NCBI GenBank assembly: GCA_947493695.1
Contig: CANLSF010000007.1
Coordinates: forward strand, 434,001 to 498,000
Reading direction: 5' to 3'
Origin: an uncultured Kiloniellaceae bacterium
GTDB lineage: Bacteria > Pseudomonadota > Alphaproteobacteria > Kiloniellales > Kiloniellaceae
DNA length: 64,000 nucleotides
In this document: positions 34,100 to 43,357 of the stretch, one piece after another
How the letters are laid out: each line of letters opens with the position of its first letter
How positions within the stretch are numbered: position 1 is the first letter of the stretch
Program-made: the position numbers and the translations under genes
Notes under the pieces: model-generated
Database searches by the model: none
The model's input: the letters and a program-made list of their open reading frames with translations, nothing else
Told to the model about the DNA's origin: nothing

Positions 34100-35605
34100 A
34101 TGAAATCAACAAAATCAAAATCAACTTCAGGGCTCGGTCGCCTGGCAGCGGTGACAACCACCAGTCTCTGCGCGGTGGTGCTAGCCGCGTCTGCTGCTTC
34201 AGCCGCAAAAAAGTACGACGGCGTAAAGGTCAACATCATGACCTTCACCGGCCCCCAGATCGCAGAGCCGCTGCAGCGCCGCGCGCCTGAGTTCAAAGAA
34301 CTGACCGGCGCCGAGATCAACGTCGTCACCGTGCCTTTTTCAGACCTCTACACCAAGCTGCTGACCGACTTCGCGACCGGCACCAACTCCATCGATGCCG
34401 CCGTTCTGGCGCCACAATGGATGGTCGATTATGTCGAGCCGGGTTACCTGGAAGACCTCTCCGATAAAGTCGCCGCCGATGCCGATCTGAAATCCGATGA
34501 CATCTCGGGCTTCTTCCGCGAATTCTCACAGCAATACAATGGAAAGACCTACCTGCTCACGCTGGACGGCGACTTCCATATGGCCTACTACCGCAGCGAC
34601 ATTCTTGAAGCCGAAGGCCTGTCGCCGCCGGAGACCTGGGGCGACTATCTTTCCATCGCCAAGACCCTTCATGGCAAGGACATGAATGGCGACGGCGAAG
34701 CCGATTACGGTTCCTGCATTTCAAAGAAGCGTAACGCCCAAGCCTACTGGACGATCCTTTCGATTGCGGGTGGCTATCTGCAGTCTCAGGGCACAAGCCA
34801 GGGTGCGTTCTTCGACGCCAAGGATATGAGCCCGCTGGTCAATAACGACGCGTTCGGCGCGGCGCTGGATGTCTACACAGAATCCACGAACTACGGCCCA
34901 CCGGACGAGATCAACCTTGATGTCGGCGACACGCGTGGTCTCTTCACATCGGGCCGCTGCGCCATGACCATTGACTGGGGCGACATCGGCACCCTGGCCA
35001 TTGATCCGGACAACTCAAAGGTCATCGACAAGGTCGGCGCTGTCATGCTTCCCGGCTCCCGCGAGGTGCTTGACCGCGAGACCGGAAAACTTGTCGCCTG
35101 CGACGACAATCGCTGCCCGCATGCTGTGAACGGTGTCAATCGGGCTCCCTTCGCCGCATTTGGTGGTTGGTCTGGCGGCATCAATGCGTCCGCCGATCAG
35201 AAGATCAAAGACGCTGCCTACGACTTCTTCTCTTACATGAGCCAGCCGGCACAATCGAACGTCGATGTCACAATCGGTAAAACCGGTTTCAATCCCTATC
35301 GCCTGTCCCAATTCAGCGACATGAAGACCTGGGTCAAAGCAGGCATGAGCGAGAAGGCCGCCAAGGATTATCTCGGCGCGATCGGGGCCAGCCTCGACAG
35401 CCCCAACATGATGCTGGATCTGCGCATCCCCAAGAACCAGAACTATCAGCAGGTCGTTCTGGACACAGCCATCGCCCGCCTGCTGGCCGGTGAGATCGAC
35501 AAGGCCGCAACGATGGAAGCCATCGAAACGGGCTGGAACGAGCTGAACGAAGAGCTTGGTGTCGATGAACAGCTTCGCCTCTACAAGGCAACACTCGGTC
35601 AATAG
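34100..35605 (+). CDS. sugar ABC transporter solute-binding protein (extracellular family 1)
   Basis: The 501-residue receptor has a signal peptide (basic start, then LAAVTTTSLCAVVLAASAASA, cleaved near ASAA-K at about 35). Family-1 features include PFSDLYTKLLTDFATGTNSID, DGDFHMAYYRSDILE, and a Ca-like loop MNGDGEADYG. It is longer than MalE because of an insertion with a Cys pair (VACDDNRC). It delivers a sugar to the permeases encoded downstream. GGGAGGGAA precedes the ATG. A terminator-like hairpin follows the gene, as usual for highly expressed receptors. Confidence 0.92.
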   Translation: MKSTKSKSTSGLGRLAAVTTTSLCAVVLAASAASAAKKYDGVKVNIMTFTGPQIAEPLQRRAPEFKELTGAEINVVTVPFSDLYTKLLTDFATGTNSIDAAVLAPQWMVDYVEPGYLEDLSDKVAADADLKSDDISGFFREFSQQYNGKTYLLTLDGDFHMAYYRSDILEAEGLSPPETWGDYLSIAKTLHGKDMNGDGEADYGSCISKKRNAQAYWTILSIAGGYLQSQGTSQGAFFDAKDMSPLVNNDAFGAALDVYTESTNYGPPDEINLDVGDTRGLFTSGRCAMTIDWGDIGTLAIDPDNSKVIDKVGAVMLPGSREVLDRETGKLVACDDNRCPHAVNGVNRAPFAAFGGWSGGINASADQKIKDAAYDFFSYMSQPAQSNVDVTIGKTGFNPYRLSQFSDMKTWVKAGMSEKAAKDYLGAIGASLDSPNMMLDLRIPKNQNYQQVVLDTAIARLLAGEIDKAATMEAIETGWNELNEELGVDEQLRLYKATLGQ

Positions 35606-35619
35606 ACCCTGTCTCCCTG

Positions 35620-35658
35620 CCGGGGAAGAGTTGCACTTCTCTTCCCCGGTGTTTTTTT
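35620..35658 (+). terminator. hairpin plus U-run between the sugar-binding-protein and permease genes
   Basis: An 11-bp perfect stem (35620-35630 with 35639-35649, CCGGGGAAGAG/CTCTTCCCCGG) and 8-base loop are followed by seven T residues (35652-35658). It has full intrinsic-terminator form but lies inside an operon, so it probably acts as a partial terminator and 3'-stabiliser that raises receptor over permease expression. Confidence 0.85.
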
Positions 35659-35805
35659 CCATCGCAGCTTTTTGAAAAGGCTGATCGGGCAGGGTCTGAT
35701 TCCGGCAATCAAAACCGGTCACAGTTTTTCAGCTACGTGAAATACGTATCTCCGCGAAGATCTCTTCGCGTGCAGATAACGATTTGATCCCAGCGGGTAA
35801 GAAAC

Positions 35806-36918
35806 ATGTCTTCTTTTTCGGCCAGGTTTTCGGAATGGAGTGACCGGCGTGCGCCGACGCTTCTTATTCTTCCGACGGTGCTGATCATCCTGGCCCTTTC
35901 GATCTATCCTCTGCTGCTGTCGCTGTACCTCGCACTCTCGCGCTTCAAGCTGGTGCGCGGCGGATATGAACTGAAGTTCGTCGGCCTGAGCAACTTCAAG
36001 AAGTTGCTATTCGGATCCCAGCAATATCACTTCCTCGGAACCTTCGGTCGGGTTTCTTTTTTGGAATGGTGTTTCCTCGCGCTCATTGCCGTCGGGTTCG
36101 GCCTCTGGATCTGGCGGTATCTTCGAAGCGGAAAGGCGGGGCCCTTCGGCTTGATTGGGCGCATGATTACAGCAACGGTCCTCACCGGTCTGGTCCTGCT
36201 CTGCCTCGCCGTACTCAACGGGAAAGGCTTTCCCGGCAGTCTCGTGGTTACGCTGTTTTATGTTTTCGCCGGCGTGTCGATCCAACTTGTGATCGGTCTG
36301 GGACTCGCACTCCTCTGCGCACAGCGCATTCAGGGCCGGAACTTTTTTCGTCTGATCTTTTTCATTCCCTTGATGGTAACACCTGTCGGAATCGCTTACG
36401 CCTTTCGGATGCTGGCCGACGTTTCCAAGGGCCCTTTCGCCCCGATCTGGCAGTGGCTGGGGTATGGCGATTTCGCCTGGGCGGTCGACGCCTGGTCGGC
36501 CCGCTGGGTGGTCCTGATCGGCGACTCCTGGCAATGGATTCCCTTCATGTTCATCGTCTTACTGGCCGCCCTGGAAAACCAGCCCGGCGAGCAGGTCGAG
36601 GCCGCCAAGATGGATGGCGCCGGCGGCTGGCAGATCTTCCGCGATATCTCCTGGCCGGCTATCGCACCGGTCGTCGCCACCGTCGTGCTGATCCGATTGA
36701 TCGAAGCCTTCAAGATCGTCGATCTGCCGAACATCCTGACCAATGGCGGTCCCGGCATTGCGACGGAGTCCATGACCCTGCACGCCTTTATTGCCTGGCG
36801 CACGCAAGACCTCGGCGGCTCCTCGGCGGTCGGTTACATGCTGCTCTTCGTCACAGTCGTAACCTGCGTTTCCTTCTTTAATTTCGTCGCTCAGAAAACA
36901 AGGGAGGCTGACGCATGA
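35806..36918 (+). CDS. sugar ABC transporter permease (MalF/UgpA type)
   Basis: The 370-residue protein is longer than typical UgpA because of an extra pair of helices after the first segment (about 85-145). The EAA loop is EQVEAAKMDGAGGWQIFRDISWPAI, recognisable by its EAAKMDGA core. About eight membrane helices are expected. It overlaps the second permease by 4 bp (ATGA). The start ATG 35806 follows GGGTAAGAAA. It pairs with the product of 36915-38003 for sugar import. Confidence 0.92.
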   Translation: MSSFSARFSEWSDRRAPTLLILPTVLIILALSIYPLLLSLYLALSRFKLVRGGYELKFVGLSNFKKLLFGSQQYHFLGTFGRVSFLEWCFLALIAVGFGLWIWRYLRSGKAGPFGLIGRMITATVLTGLVLLCLAVLNGKGFPGSLVVTLFYVFAGVSIQLVIGLGLALLCAQRIQGRNFFRLIFFIPLMVTPVGIAYAFRMLADVSKGPFAPIWQWLGYGDFAWAVDAWSARWVVLIGDSWQWIPFMFIVLLAALENQPGEQVEAAKMDGAGGWQIFRDISWPAIAPVVATVVLIRLIEAFKIVDLPNILTNGGPGIATESMTLHAFIAWRTQDLGGSSAVGYMLLFVTVVTCVSFFNFVAQKTREADA

Positions 36919-38003
36919 GCGCCAAATCCACCACGTCTTCACCAGCGCAGCCCGCGAAATCACAACGCACACTGTTCCAGCGGATCTTCGAGCCCAAGGA
37001 CATCAAGTCTTTGTCCCCGGCCCGGCTGGTCATGACCTATTCGATCCTGATCTTCTGGTCCTTCGTCGTGCTCTTCCCACTCTACTGGCTGCTTGTGACT
37101 TCCTTTAAGCTTCCGATCCACGTATCGGACGGCCCGGTCTATTTGCCCTTTATCGATTTCGAACCTTCCAGTCACGCCTGGAGCTACATCTTTTTCGATC
37201 TCGGGAACGACACCTTCCGACCTTACATGAACTCTCTGATCATCGCCTTTGCCAGCACGGTCCTTGCGGTTCTCTTCGGCTCCATGGCGGCCTACGCCCT
37301 GACGCGCATCACCTACCGTCCTAAGATCATGTCGATCGTAGCCTTCATTGTGATCCTGGCGGCGGTTGTTGTTGCGACCATCGCCGCCGGTATCCCCTGG
37401 CAGATCGGTCTCGCGGTTGGCGCCGCGCTCTTCGTGCTGTTCCTGCTGAACCTGGCCAAGCACTTCAAACGCGCTCTGGGTAACAACGACATCCTCTTCT
37501 GGATTATCTCGCAGCGGATCCTGCCGCCGGTCGTTGCCGTACTGCCCATCTATGTCATGTTCCAGCAGGTCGGCCTACTCGACACCCACTTCGCCTTGAT
37601 CGTCGTCTATATGGCGGTCAATCTGCCGATTGTGGTCTGGCTGATGCGCGACTTCTTCGCCACCATCCCGATCGATCTGGAGGAAAGTGCGGAGCTGGAC
37701 GGTGCTTCGCGATTCCGCATTTTCCTGACCATCGTCATGCCTCTGGCAAAACCCGGTCTTGCGGCAACCTTCCTTCTGGTGCTGATCCTGTCCTGGAATG
37801 AATACCTCCTCGCCCTCTTCCTCTCCACCGCCGACGCGCAGACCATGCCGCTGCTGGTCGCCGCGCAGAACGCCACGCGCGGTCCGCAGTGGTGGTACAT
37901 GTCGGTTCTGATCATGATCATGATTCTGCCGGTCATCGCGATGACCGGACTCCTTCAACGTTTCATCACCCGCGGCCTGCTCATCGGTGCGGTAAAGGGA
38001 TAG
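36915..38003 (+). CDS. sugar ABC transporter permease (MalG/UgpE type)
   Basis: This 362-residue second permease has a polar N-terminal tail of about 35 residues. It has about eight predicted helices, with an inserted hydrophobic block near residues 135-180 (IVAFIVILAAVVVATIAAG region) that mirrors the expansion in its partner. The EAA loop is DLEESAELDGASRFRIF, in which EAA is represented by ESA. It starts within the stop of the upstream permease. The ATPase gene begins 7 bp after its stop. Confidence 0.92.
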   Translation: MSAKSTTSSPAQPAKSQRTLFQRIFEPKDIKSLSPARLVMTYSILIFWSFVVLFPLYWLLVTSFKLPIHVSDGPVYLPFIDFEPSSHAWSYIFFDLGNDTFRPYMNSLIIAFASTVLAVLFGSMAAYALTRITYRPKIMSIVAFIVILAAVVVATIAAGIPWQIGLAVGAALFVLFLLNLAKHFKRALGNNDILFWIISQRILPPVVAVLPIYVMFQQVGLLDTHFALIVVYMAVNLPIVVWLMRDFFATIPIDLEESAELDGASRFRIFLTIVMPLAKPGLAATFLLVLILSWNEYLLALFLSTADAQTMPLLVAAQNATRGPQWWYMSVLIMIMILPVIAMTGLLQRFITRGLLIGAVKG

Positions 38004-38009
38004 GTTTCC

Positions 38010-39071
38010 ATGCAGGTTTCCCTCCGAGATATTCGTAAATCCTTCGGCGCAATCGAAGTGGTCAAGGGCCTCGACCTTGACGTAGCCGACGGCGAGTTCC
38101 TGGTGCTTTTGGGGCCTTCCGGATGCGGTAAGACAACAGCGCTGCGCATGATTGCCGGATTGGAGACAGCCTCGGCAGGCCGGATCTATCTGGGCGAACA
38201 GGACGTCACCGATGTCCTGCCCAAGTACCGCGATATCGCCATGGTGTTCCAGAGCTACGCCCTCTATCCGCACATGACGGTCGAAGACAATATCGGCTAC
38301 CCGCTCTATCTGCGGAAGGTGGATAAGACCGAGCGCGCCCGGGCGATCCGCGAGGTCGCAGGCAAGGTCGATCTGCTCGATTATCTCGATCGCTACCCTC
38401 GGCAGCTGTCAGGTGGGCAGCGGCAGCGTGTCGCCCTCGCCCGCGCAATGATCCGGCGCCCCAGCCTCTTCCTGATGGACGAGCCCTTGTCGAACTTGGA
38501 CGCCAAACTGCGCGGACATATGCGCACGGAACTCAAGCACCTTCAGAATGAACTCGGGGTGACGACCGTCTACGTCACCCATGATCAAATCGAGGCCATG
38601 ACGCTGGCCCACCGGGTTGCGATCATGAAGGCCGGTGAGCTGCAGCAACTGGCCCCGCCCCGCGAAATCTACAACGACCCGGCGAACCTTTTCGTTGCCG
38701 GTTTTATCGGCTCGCCGCCGATGAACTTCATGAACGGAGAGATCAGCTCGGGCGCCTTTCGCGCGGACGGCGCCGAGTTGACTTGCCCAGGTTTCGGCGA
38801 TCACGCCAATGTCGTAGCAGGCGTGCGGGCGGAAGACCTTCGCATTGTCGAGGCAAACGCAGGCGAACTGCAGGGCACCACCTACGCCATCGAATTGACC
38901 GGGAACGAAACTCTGGTGACCTGCCAGGTCGGTGACAGTCTCGTCATCGTCAAAATGGATAAAGACTACGACGAGAAGATCGGCACAGCGGTCGGGATCA
39001 GCCTGACAAACCAGCAGGTCTTCTTTTTCGACGCCGAGAGCGGCGTGCGGCTTCGGCCATTAGACTCTTAA
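38010..39071 (+). CDS. sugar ABC transporter ATP-binding protein (UgpC/MalK type)
   Basis: The 353-residue ATPase has the Walker A LLGPSGCGKTTALRMI, Q-loop FQSYALYPHMTV, signature RQLSGGQRQRVALARA, Walker B LFLMDEPLSNLDAKLR and switch His in VTHDQIEAMTL. The C-terminal TOBE-like domain is typical of the CUT1 sugar class. It powers uptake by the two permeases just upstream, from which it is 6-7 bp away. It might also serve an incomplete transporter elsewhere, as multitask MalK-type ATPases do. Confidence 0.94.
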   Translation: MQVSLRDIRKSFGAIEVVKGLDLDVADGEFLVLLGPSGCGKTTALRMIAGLETASAGRIYLGEQDVTDVLPKYRDIAMVFQSYALYPHMTVEDNIGYPLYLRKVDKTERARAIREVAGKVDLLDYLDRYPRQLSGGQRQRVALARAMIRRPSLFLMDEPLSNLDAKLRGHMRTELKHLQNELGVTTVYVTHDQIEAMTLAHRVAIMKAGELQQLAPPREIYNDPANLFVAGFIGSPPMNFMNGEISSGAFRADGAELTCPGFGDHANVVAGVRAEDLRIVEANAGELQGTTYAIELTGNETLVTCQVGDSLVIVKMDKDYDEKIGTAVGISLTNQQVFFFDAESGVRLRPLDS

Positions 39072-39088
39072 TCGGAAAGACCCAGCCC

Positions 39089-40108
39089 ATGCAGTTTCAC
39101 GAACTCAAGACCTCCGGTCCCAGGAAACTCAAGCTTTCGGAAATGGGTTTCGGGGGCGCGCCTCTGGGCAACATGCATCGTGCGCTCAGCGAGGAGGAAG
39201 CCCAGGCAACCCTGCAAGCGGCACTCGACAGCGGTGTGACTTACTTCGATACCGCTCCACTCTACGGTCACGGTCTCAGCGAGATGCGCTTCGGCGAGGC
39301 CTTGAGATCGCTGCCACGCGAGAGCTATCAGCTCTCCACTAAGATCGGCCGCTATCTGGAGCCCTGCGCGCCCGGTGATGAAGACGCGGGCATTTTCGTT
39401 GATGTGCCACACTTCAAACCGGTTTACGACTATTCCTATGACGGTGTGATGCGGTCTTACGAAGACAGCCTCAAGCGTTTGGGAATAGACACAATCGATA
39501 TCCTCTATATCCATGATGTCGATATCTGGACCCACGGCAGCAAGGAAGCCTCAGACCGGCGCATAGAAGAAGTCATGTCGGGTGGTTACAAGGCCATGGA
39601 AACCCTCAAGGCATCCGGCGACGTGACCGCCATTGGCGCAGGTGTGAACGAGTGGGAAGTCTGCCAGCGCCTAACTGAACTGGGTGATTTCGATGGTTTC
39701 CTTCTGGCAGGGCGTTATACGTTACTGGAGCAGGAAGCCCTGAACAGCTTTCTGCCGATCTGCGAAGAACAGAACATCGGGATCATTCTGGGCGGCCCTT
39801 ATAACAGCGGCATTCTGGCGACCGGTGCCATTGAAGGCGCGATTTATAACTACCATCCGGCACCGCCGGAAATCCTGGAACGCGTGGCCGCCATCGGACG
39901 GGTCTGCGATGCGCACAGCGTTTCGATGGCCAGCGCAGCCTTGCAGTTTCCTCTCGCGCATCCGGCGGTCGTCTCGGTAATTCCGGGTGCGATCTCTTCA
40001 GACGAAGTGACACGCAATATCGCGACGCTGGAAGCAAAAATCCCAAGCGCGTTCTGGGACGATCTCAAGTCGGAGAAGCTCCTCCATCCGGATGCACCAA
40101 CAGCGTGA
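39089..40108 (+). CDS. aldo/keto reductase, L-fucose (D-threo-aldose) 1-dehydrogenase type
   Basis: The 339-residue TIM-barrel enzyme keeps the aldo/keto reductase tetrad: Asp in YFDTAPLYG, Tyr in the same stretch, Lys in STKIGRYLEP and His in YIHDVDIW. The opening MGFGGAPLGN is characteristic of D-threo-aldose 1-dehydrogenases such as the Pseudomonas L-fucose dehydrogenase. It would oxidise L-fucose or a related aldose to the lactone with NAD(P). It follows the ABC importer by 17 bp and precedes a lactonase-type amidohydrolase, the order expected for such a pathway. L-galactose or D-arabinose are other possible substrates. Confidence 0.9.
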   Translation: MQFHELKTSGPRKLKLSEMGFGGAPLGNMHRALSEEEAQATLQAALDSGVTYFDTAPLYGHGLSEMRFGEALRSLPRESYQLSTKIGRYLEPCAPGDEDAGIFVDVPHFKPVYDYSYDGVMRSYEDSLKRLGIDTIDILYIHDVDIWTHGSKEASDRRIEEVMSGGYKAMETLKASGDVTAIGAGVNEWEVCQRLTELGDFDGFLLAGRYTLLEQEALNSFLPICEEQNIGIILGGPYNSGILATGAIEGAIYNYHPAPPEILERVAAIGRVCDAHSVSMASAALQFPLAHPAVVSVIPGAISSDEVTRNIATLEAKIPSAFWDDLKSEKLLHPDAPTA

Positions 40109-40130
40109 GACCATTCGCCCCGAGACAAGA

Positions 40131-40958
40131 ATGATCGATGCACACGTACATCTCTGGCAACTGGCGCGCGGCGATTACGGCTGGCTGACATCCGAACTGA
40201 AGCCGATCTACCGGGACTTCGAAACCGCCGACCTGCGGCGGCGCCTGGAGGCAGCCGGGGTTGACCAGGCGGTCCTCGTACAAGCGGCACCTACCATCGC
40301 CGAGACTCGGTTCCTGCTGGATATTGCGGAGAACACACCCGAGATCGCGGGCGTCGTCGGCTGGTTTGACTTCGAAGCGGCCACTGCAGCTGACGACCTC
40401 GCCACGCTTTGCAAGTCGCCCTGGCTGAAATCGGTCAGGCCGATGATACAGGACATCGCCGATCCCGACTGGATGCTGAAGCCGGAACTGGATGCCGCTT
40501 ACAGGGCCGTGATTGAACACGACATCTGCTTCGACGCTCTTGTTCTGCCGCAACACCTCAAGCAATTGCAAAGCCTACTGGCACGCTATCTCGAGCTTCG
40601 TGTGATAATCGACCACGGCGCAAAACCCTTCATCGCCAAGGGCGTCACCGAAGGTTGGGCGGAGGACATGAAGGCGATCGCTCAAAGTGGTCGGGTCTAT
40701 TGCAAGCTTTCAGGATTGCTCACTGAAGCCGGCGACGGTTGGACGGCAGAGAGCGTTCGCCCCTTCGTCGAACATATACTGGAGTGTTTCGGGCCGGAGC
40801 GGCTGGTTTGGGGCAGCGACTGGCCCGTCCTTAGACTGGCCGGGAACTATCAGGGTTGGTTCGATCTGGCGCAGAGCTACATGAGCGAATTGAACGACAA
40901 TGAGCGCGCGGCAATCTTCGGCGAAAACGCACGCCGGTTTTATCGCCTCAGCAATTAA
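40131..40958 (+). CDS. amidohydrolase-2 family lactonase (L-fucono/rhamnonolactonase type)
   Basis: The 275-residue TIM-barrel hydrolase has the metal motif IDAHVHLW at the N-terminus, IIDHGAKP mid-protein, and LVWGSDWPVLRLAG near the end, the COG3618 pattern. I prefer ATG 40131, because the family normally starts at MIDAHxHxW and a GAGACAAG purine site precedes it; the frame extends to ATG 40092, inside the upstream gene. It would open the lactone made by the preceding dehydrogenase. Its stop overlaps the convergent HxlR stop by 4 bp. Confidence 0.88.
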   Translation: MIDAHVHLWQLARGDYGWLTSELKPIYRDFETADLRRRLEAAGVDQAVLVQAAPTIAETRFLLDIAENTPEIAGVVGWFDFEAATAADDLATLCKSPWLKSVRPMIQDIADPDWMLKPELDAAYRAVIEHDICFDALVLPQHLKQLQSLLARYLELRVIIDHGAKPFIAKGVTEGWAEDMKAIAQSGRVYCKLSGLLTEAGDGWTAESVRPFVEHILECFGPERLVWGSDWPVLRLAGNYQGWFDLAQSYMSELNDNERAAIFGENARRFYRLSN

Positions 40959-41314
40959 GCCTGCCCCACATCCTCTCTGGTTTTGAGTTTATGACCGACC
41001 CTGACAATCGCATCGATGGCAGGAATCAGCTCTTCGCCCAACTCCGTAAGAGCATATTCAACAGAAGGCGGTGAAGTGGGTTTCACTTCACGGCTGATCA
41101 CACCGCTTGTCTCCAGCGCACGCAAGCGGGCAGTCAGGACTTTCGCAGACACGGCAGGAATATCGACCCTGAGCTCACTGAAGCGCCTCGGCCCGCCGCA
41201 AAGATTCCAGATGATGTTCGCCGTCCAGGCACCGCCCAGCACCGACATACATTCGGTCAGCGGACAGCCCTCCGGGGCGGGTGGTGCCTTATTCTTTCTA
41301 ACCCTAAGAACCAT
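40955..41314 (-). CDS. HxlR-family transcriptional regulator
   Basis: This 119-residue winged-helix protein has the family pattern CPLTECMSVLGGAWTANIIWNL near the N-terminus (the conserved Cys is redox-active in some members), GPRRFSELRVDIPAVSAKVLTARL, and a beta-wing. I chose ATG 41314, which has AAGGGG 7 nt upstream; the frame runs to 41407 with no homologous residues. It is divergent from the nitronate monooxygenase and GST genes and probably represses them, perhaps sensing electrophiles or quinones. Confidence 0.9.
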   Translation of the reverse strand: MVLRVRKNKAPPAPEGCPLTECMSVLGGAWTANIIWNLCGGPRRFSELRVDIPAVSAKVLTARLRALETSGVISREVKPTSPPSVEYALTELGEELIPAIDAIVRVGHKLKTREDVGQA

Positions 41315-41533
41315 TCTAATCCCCTTCACACGACAGACAGTTCGTAAACCAGGTGCACGTCGGAGTCTGACGCCGTTCCAGTTGTCGCCACGCTTAAGTG
41401 CGTTCACCTATCCTGAAACAGAAAGCATGTGTCAGATGGCACGCAACGACTTGAGACCTTGTAAGCCACGCCGGCCGTGATCGAGTTTTACGCCCCCTCA
41501 ATCTGGTTACCATCAGGAAACCACATAATTAGA

Positions 41534-41546
41534 TAACCAAAGGTTA
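41534..41546. promoter_or_regulatory. HxlR operator candidate upstream of the NMO-GST genes
   Basis: TAACC (41534-41538), AAA, GGTTA (41542-41546) is a perfect inverted repeat. A related GGTTACC lies at 41505-41511. Both are in the 296-bp divergent region between the HxlR gene and its likely targets, which otherwise shows no gene. HxlR-type repressors commonly bind such short dyads overlapping promoters. Confidence 0.45.
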
Positions 41547-41610
41547 CTAGGTTTACAAGAGATACTCGTATTCCCTAATAAGCTTCAGAGCTTAACCAGG
41601 GAACCTAGAG

Positions 41611-42672
41611 ATGTCCTTTCAAACTCAAGCCGTGCAGCGTCTCGGCATCCAACACCCAATCATTCAGGGCCCGTTCGGCGGCGGTATCTCGACTGTCGAG
41701 CTGGTTTCAGCCGTTTCCAACCGCGGCGGTCTGGGATCTTTTGGTGCGCACATCGTCGCGCCGGAAGATATCGGAACACTTAGGGCTGAGATCGGCAAGG
41801 CTACCTCCTCGCCCTTCGCCTTGAACCTCTGGGTCTCCGATCACGATCCGGGCGGATTGCATCTCAGCCAGGAAGAATTCGATCGCTACTTTCCAATCTT
41901 CGAGCCTTACTTCAATGAACTTGGCCTGGAGAAGCCCGAACCTCCTGAGCTTTATCATTATCGCTTTGAAGAACAGGTCGAGGCCTTGCTGGAGGCGCGG
42001 CCACCGGTCTTCTCCTTTGTCTTCGGCGTACCGTCTGACAAAGTCTTGGCTGAATGCAAACGGCGCGGGATTCTCACGGCAGGCGCCGCCACGACAATCG
42101 CTGAAGCAGAGGCGCTGGATGCAGCTGGCGTTGATCTGATCGTTGCGACCGGCTTTGAAGCCGGGGGCCACCGACCCTCCTTTCTGGCCGCAGCAGAAGA
42201 CTCTCTCTTCGGCACACTGGCTCTTACACAGATCATTGAGGAACGCGTGAAGGCGCCTGTCGTCTCGGCGGGTGGCATCGCCGACAGCCGCGGCGTGCGA
42301 GCTGCCCTGGAACTCGGGGCTCAAGCCGCGCAGATCGGCACGGCTTTTCTTGCTTGCGCGGAATCAGGTACAACCGACGCTCATCGCACTCTACTGCATG
42401 GCGACGCCCTGCTGGATACCGACCTGTCGCGGTCCTTCACCGGACGCCTGGCGCGCGTGATCCCGAACCGGCTCTACGACGAACTGCGCCCCAAGGCCGA
42501 TGAGCTCCCGCCCTTCCCCGTACAGGGCTGGTTCATCTCCAAAATCAAGGCCGCCGCCATGGCCGCAAACCGCAGCGATCTCATCACGCTCTACAGCGGA
42601 CAGATCGCCCCGAACCTTCGCCACCGCAACGTCCCGGACCTAATGGACGCCCTGATTCAAGATCTCACCTAA
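41611..42672 (+). CDS. nitronate monooxygenase-like FMN enzyme
   Basis: The 353-residue FMN TIM-barrel protein has the family start IQHPIIQGPFGGG, catalytic-region His in ATGFEAGGHRPSF, and the phosphate loop VSAGGIADSRGV then QIGTAFLACAES. These features match class I nitronate monooxygenases (2-nitropropane dioxygenases), which oxidise alkyl nitronates; some relatives reduce quinones. It has a good ribosome-binding site (CAGGGAA) and is probably co-transcribed with the GST gene 26 bp downstream, under HxlR control. Function in detoxification is an inference. Confidence 0.88.
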   Translation: MSFQTQAVQRLGIQHPIIQGPFGGGISTVELVSAVSNRGGLGSFGAHIVAPEDIGTLRAEIGKATSSPFALNLWVSDHDPGGLHLSQEEFDRYFPIFEPYFNELGLEKPEPPELYHYRFEEQVEALLEARPPVFSFVFGVPSDKVLAECKRRGILTAGAATTIAEAEALDAAGVDLIVATGFEAGGHRPSFLAAAEDSLFGTLALTQIIEERVKAPVVSAGGIADSRGVRAALELGAQAAQIGTAFLACAESGTTDAHRTLLHGDALLDTDLSRSFTGRLARVIPNRLYDELRPKADELPPFPVQGWFISKIKAAAMAANRSDLITLYSGQIAPNLRHRNVPDLMDALIQDLT

Positions 42673-42698
42673 ACCCTCACAACCAGGAGAATTCTGTT

Positions 42699-43307
42699 AT
42701 GAAACTCTACTACGCAAGTGGCGCCTGTTCCCTCTCCCCGCACATTGTTTTGCGTGAAGCCGGCGTCGACTTCGAAATCGAAGAAGTCAATCTGGCCGAC
42801 AAGAAAACCAAGAGCGGTGCCGACTTCAGCCAGATCAATCCCAAGGGCTACGTTCCTGCTTTGCAGTTGGATGACGGCCAGGTCCTGACCGAAGGTGCCG
42901 CCATCGTGCAGTACATTGCCGACCATAAATCCGACAGCGGACTAGCACCTGCAGCAGGAACGGTCGAGCGCGCACGCCTTCAGGAATACCTGAATTATGT
43001 GGCGTCGGAATATCACAAGGCTTTTGGCCCGCTCTTTTCACCTTCTTCCAGCGAAGCCGAGCAGACAGCGGCAAAAGTCAACGTCGGCAAGAAGCTCGAT
43101 TACCTCGAAAGCCTCTTTGCCGATGGCCGGGATTATCTCCTGGGTCGGAATTTTTCCGTCGCCGACGCCTATCTATTCGTCGTGACCTCATGGGCAAAAC
43201 ACAAAGAGATCGACCTTTCGGAACACCCGAAACTCAGTGCCTTTTTCCAGCGGGTCACTGGTCGTGAAAAAGTCCAGGAGGCTTTGAAAGCCGAGGGGCT
43301 GGCTTAA
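42699..43307 (+). CDS. glutathione S-transferase (beta class)
   Basis: The 202-residue enzyme has the bacterial beta-class start MKLYYASGACSLSPHIVL with the Cys that forms a mixed disulfide with glutathione, the cis-Pro motif YVPALQL and DGQVLTEGAAI for gamma-glutamyl binding. The C-terminal helical domain includes FSVADAYLF. It conjugates or reduces electrophiles with glutathione. It follows the nitronate monooxygenase gene with the ribosome-binding site CAGGAGAA. Confidence 0.94.
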   Translation: MKLYYASGACSLSPHIVLREAGVDFEIEEVNLADKKTKSGADFSQINPKGYVPALQLDDGQVLTEGAAIVQYIADHKSDSGLAPAAGTVERARLQEYLNYVASEYHKAFGPLFSPSSSEAEQTAAKVNVGKKLDYLESLFADGRDYLLGRNFSVADAYLFVVTSWAKHKEIDLSEHPKLSAFFQRVTGREKVQEALKAEGLA

Positions 43308-43314
43308 GAAAAGA

Positions 43315-43357
43315 TCTCCCCCCCTCGCGAAACAATCGGATCGCGAGGGGGAGAGAT
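43315..43357. terminator. convergent terminator between GST and GMC oxidoreductase genes
   Basis: A long stem pairs 43320-43330 with 43341-43351 (CCCCCTCGCGA region with TCGCGAGGGG), extended past a two-C bulge by TCT/AGA. The loop is 10 nt. On the minus strand the stem is followed by AGATCTTTTCTT, a usable U-tract, so it mainly ends the GMC gene transcript; on the plus strand no U-run is present. Confidence 0.75.
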
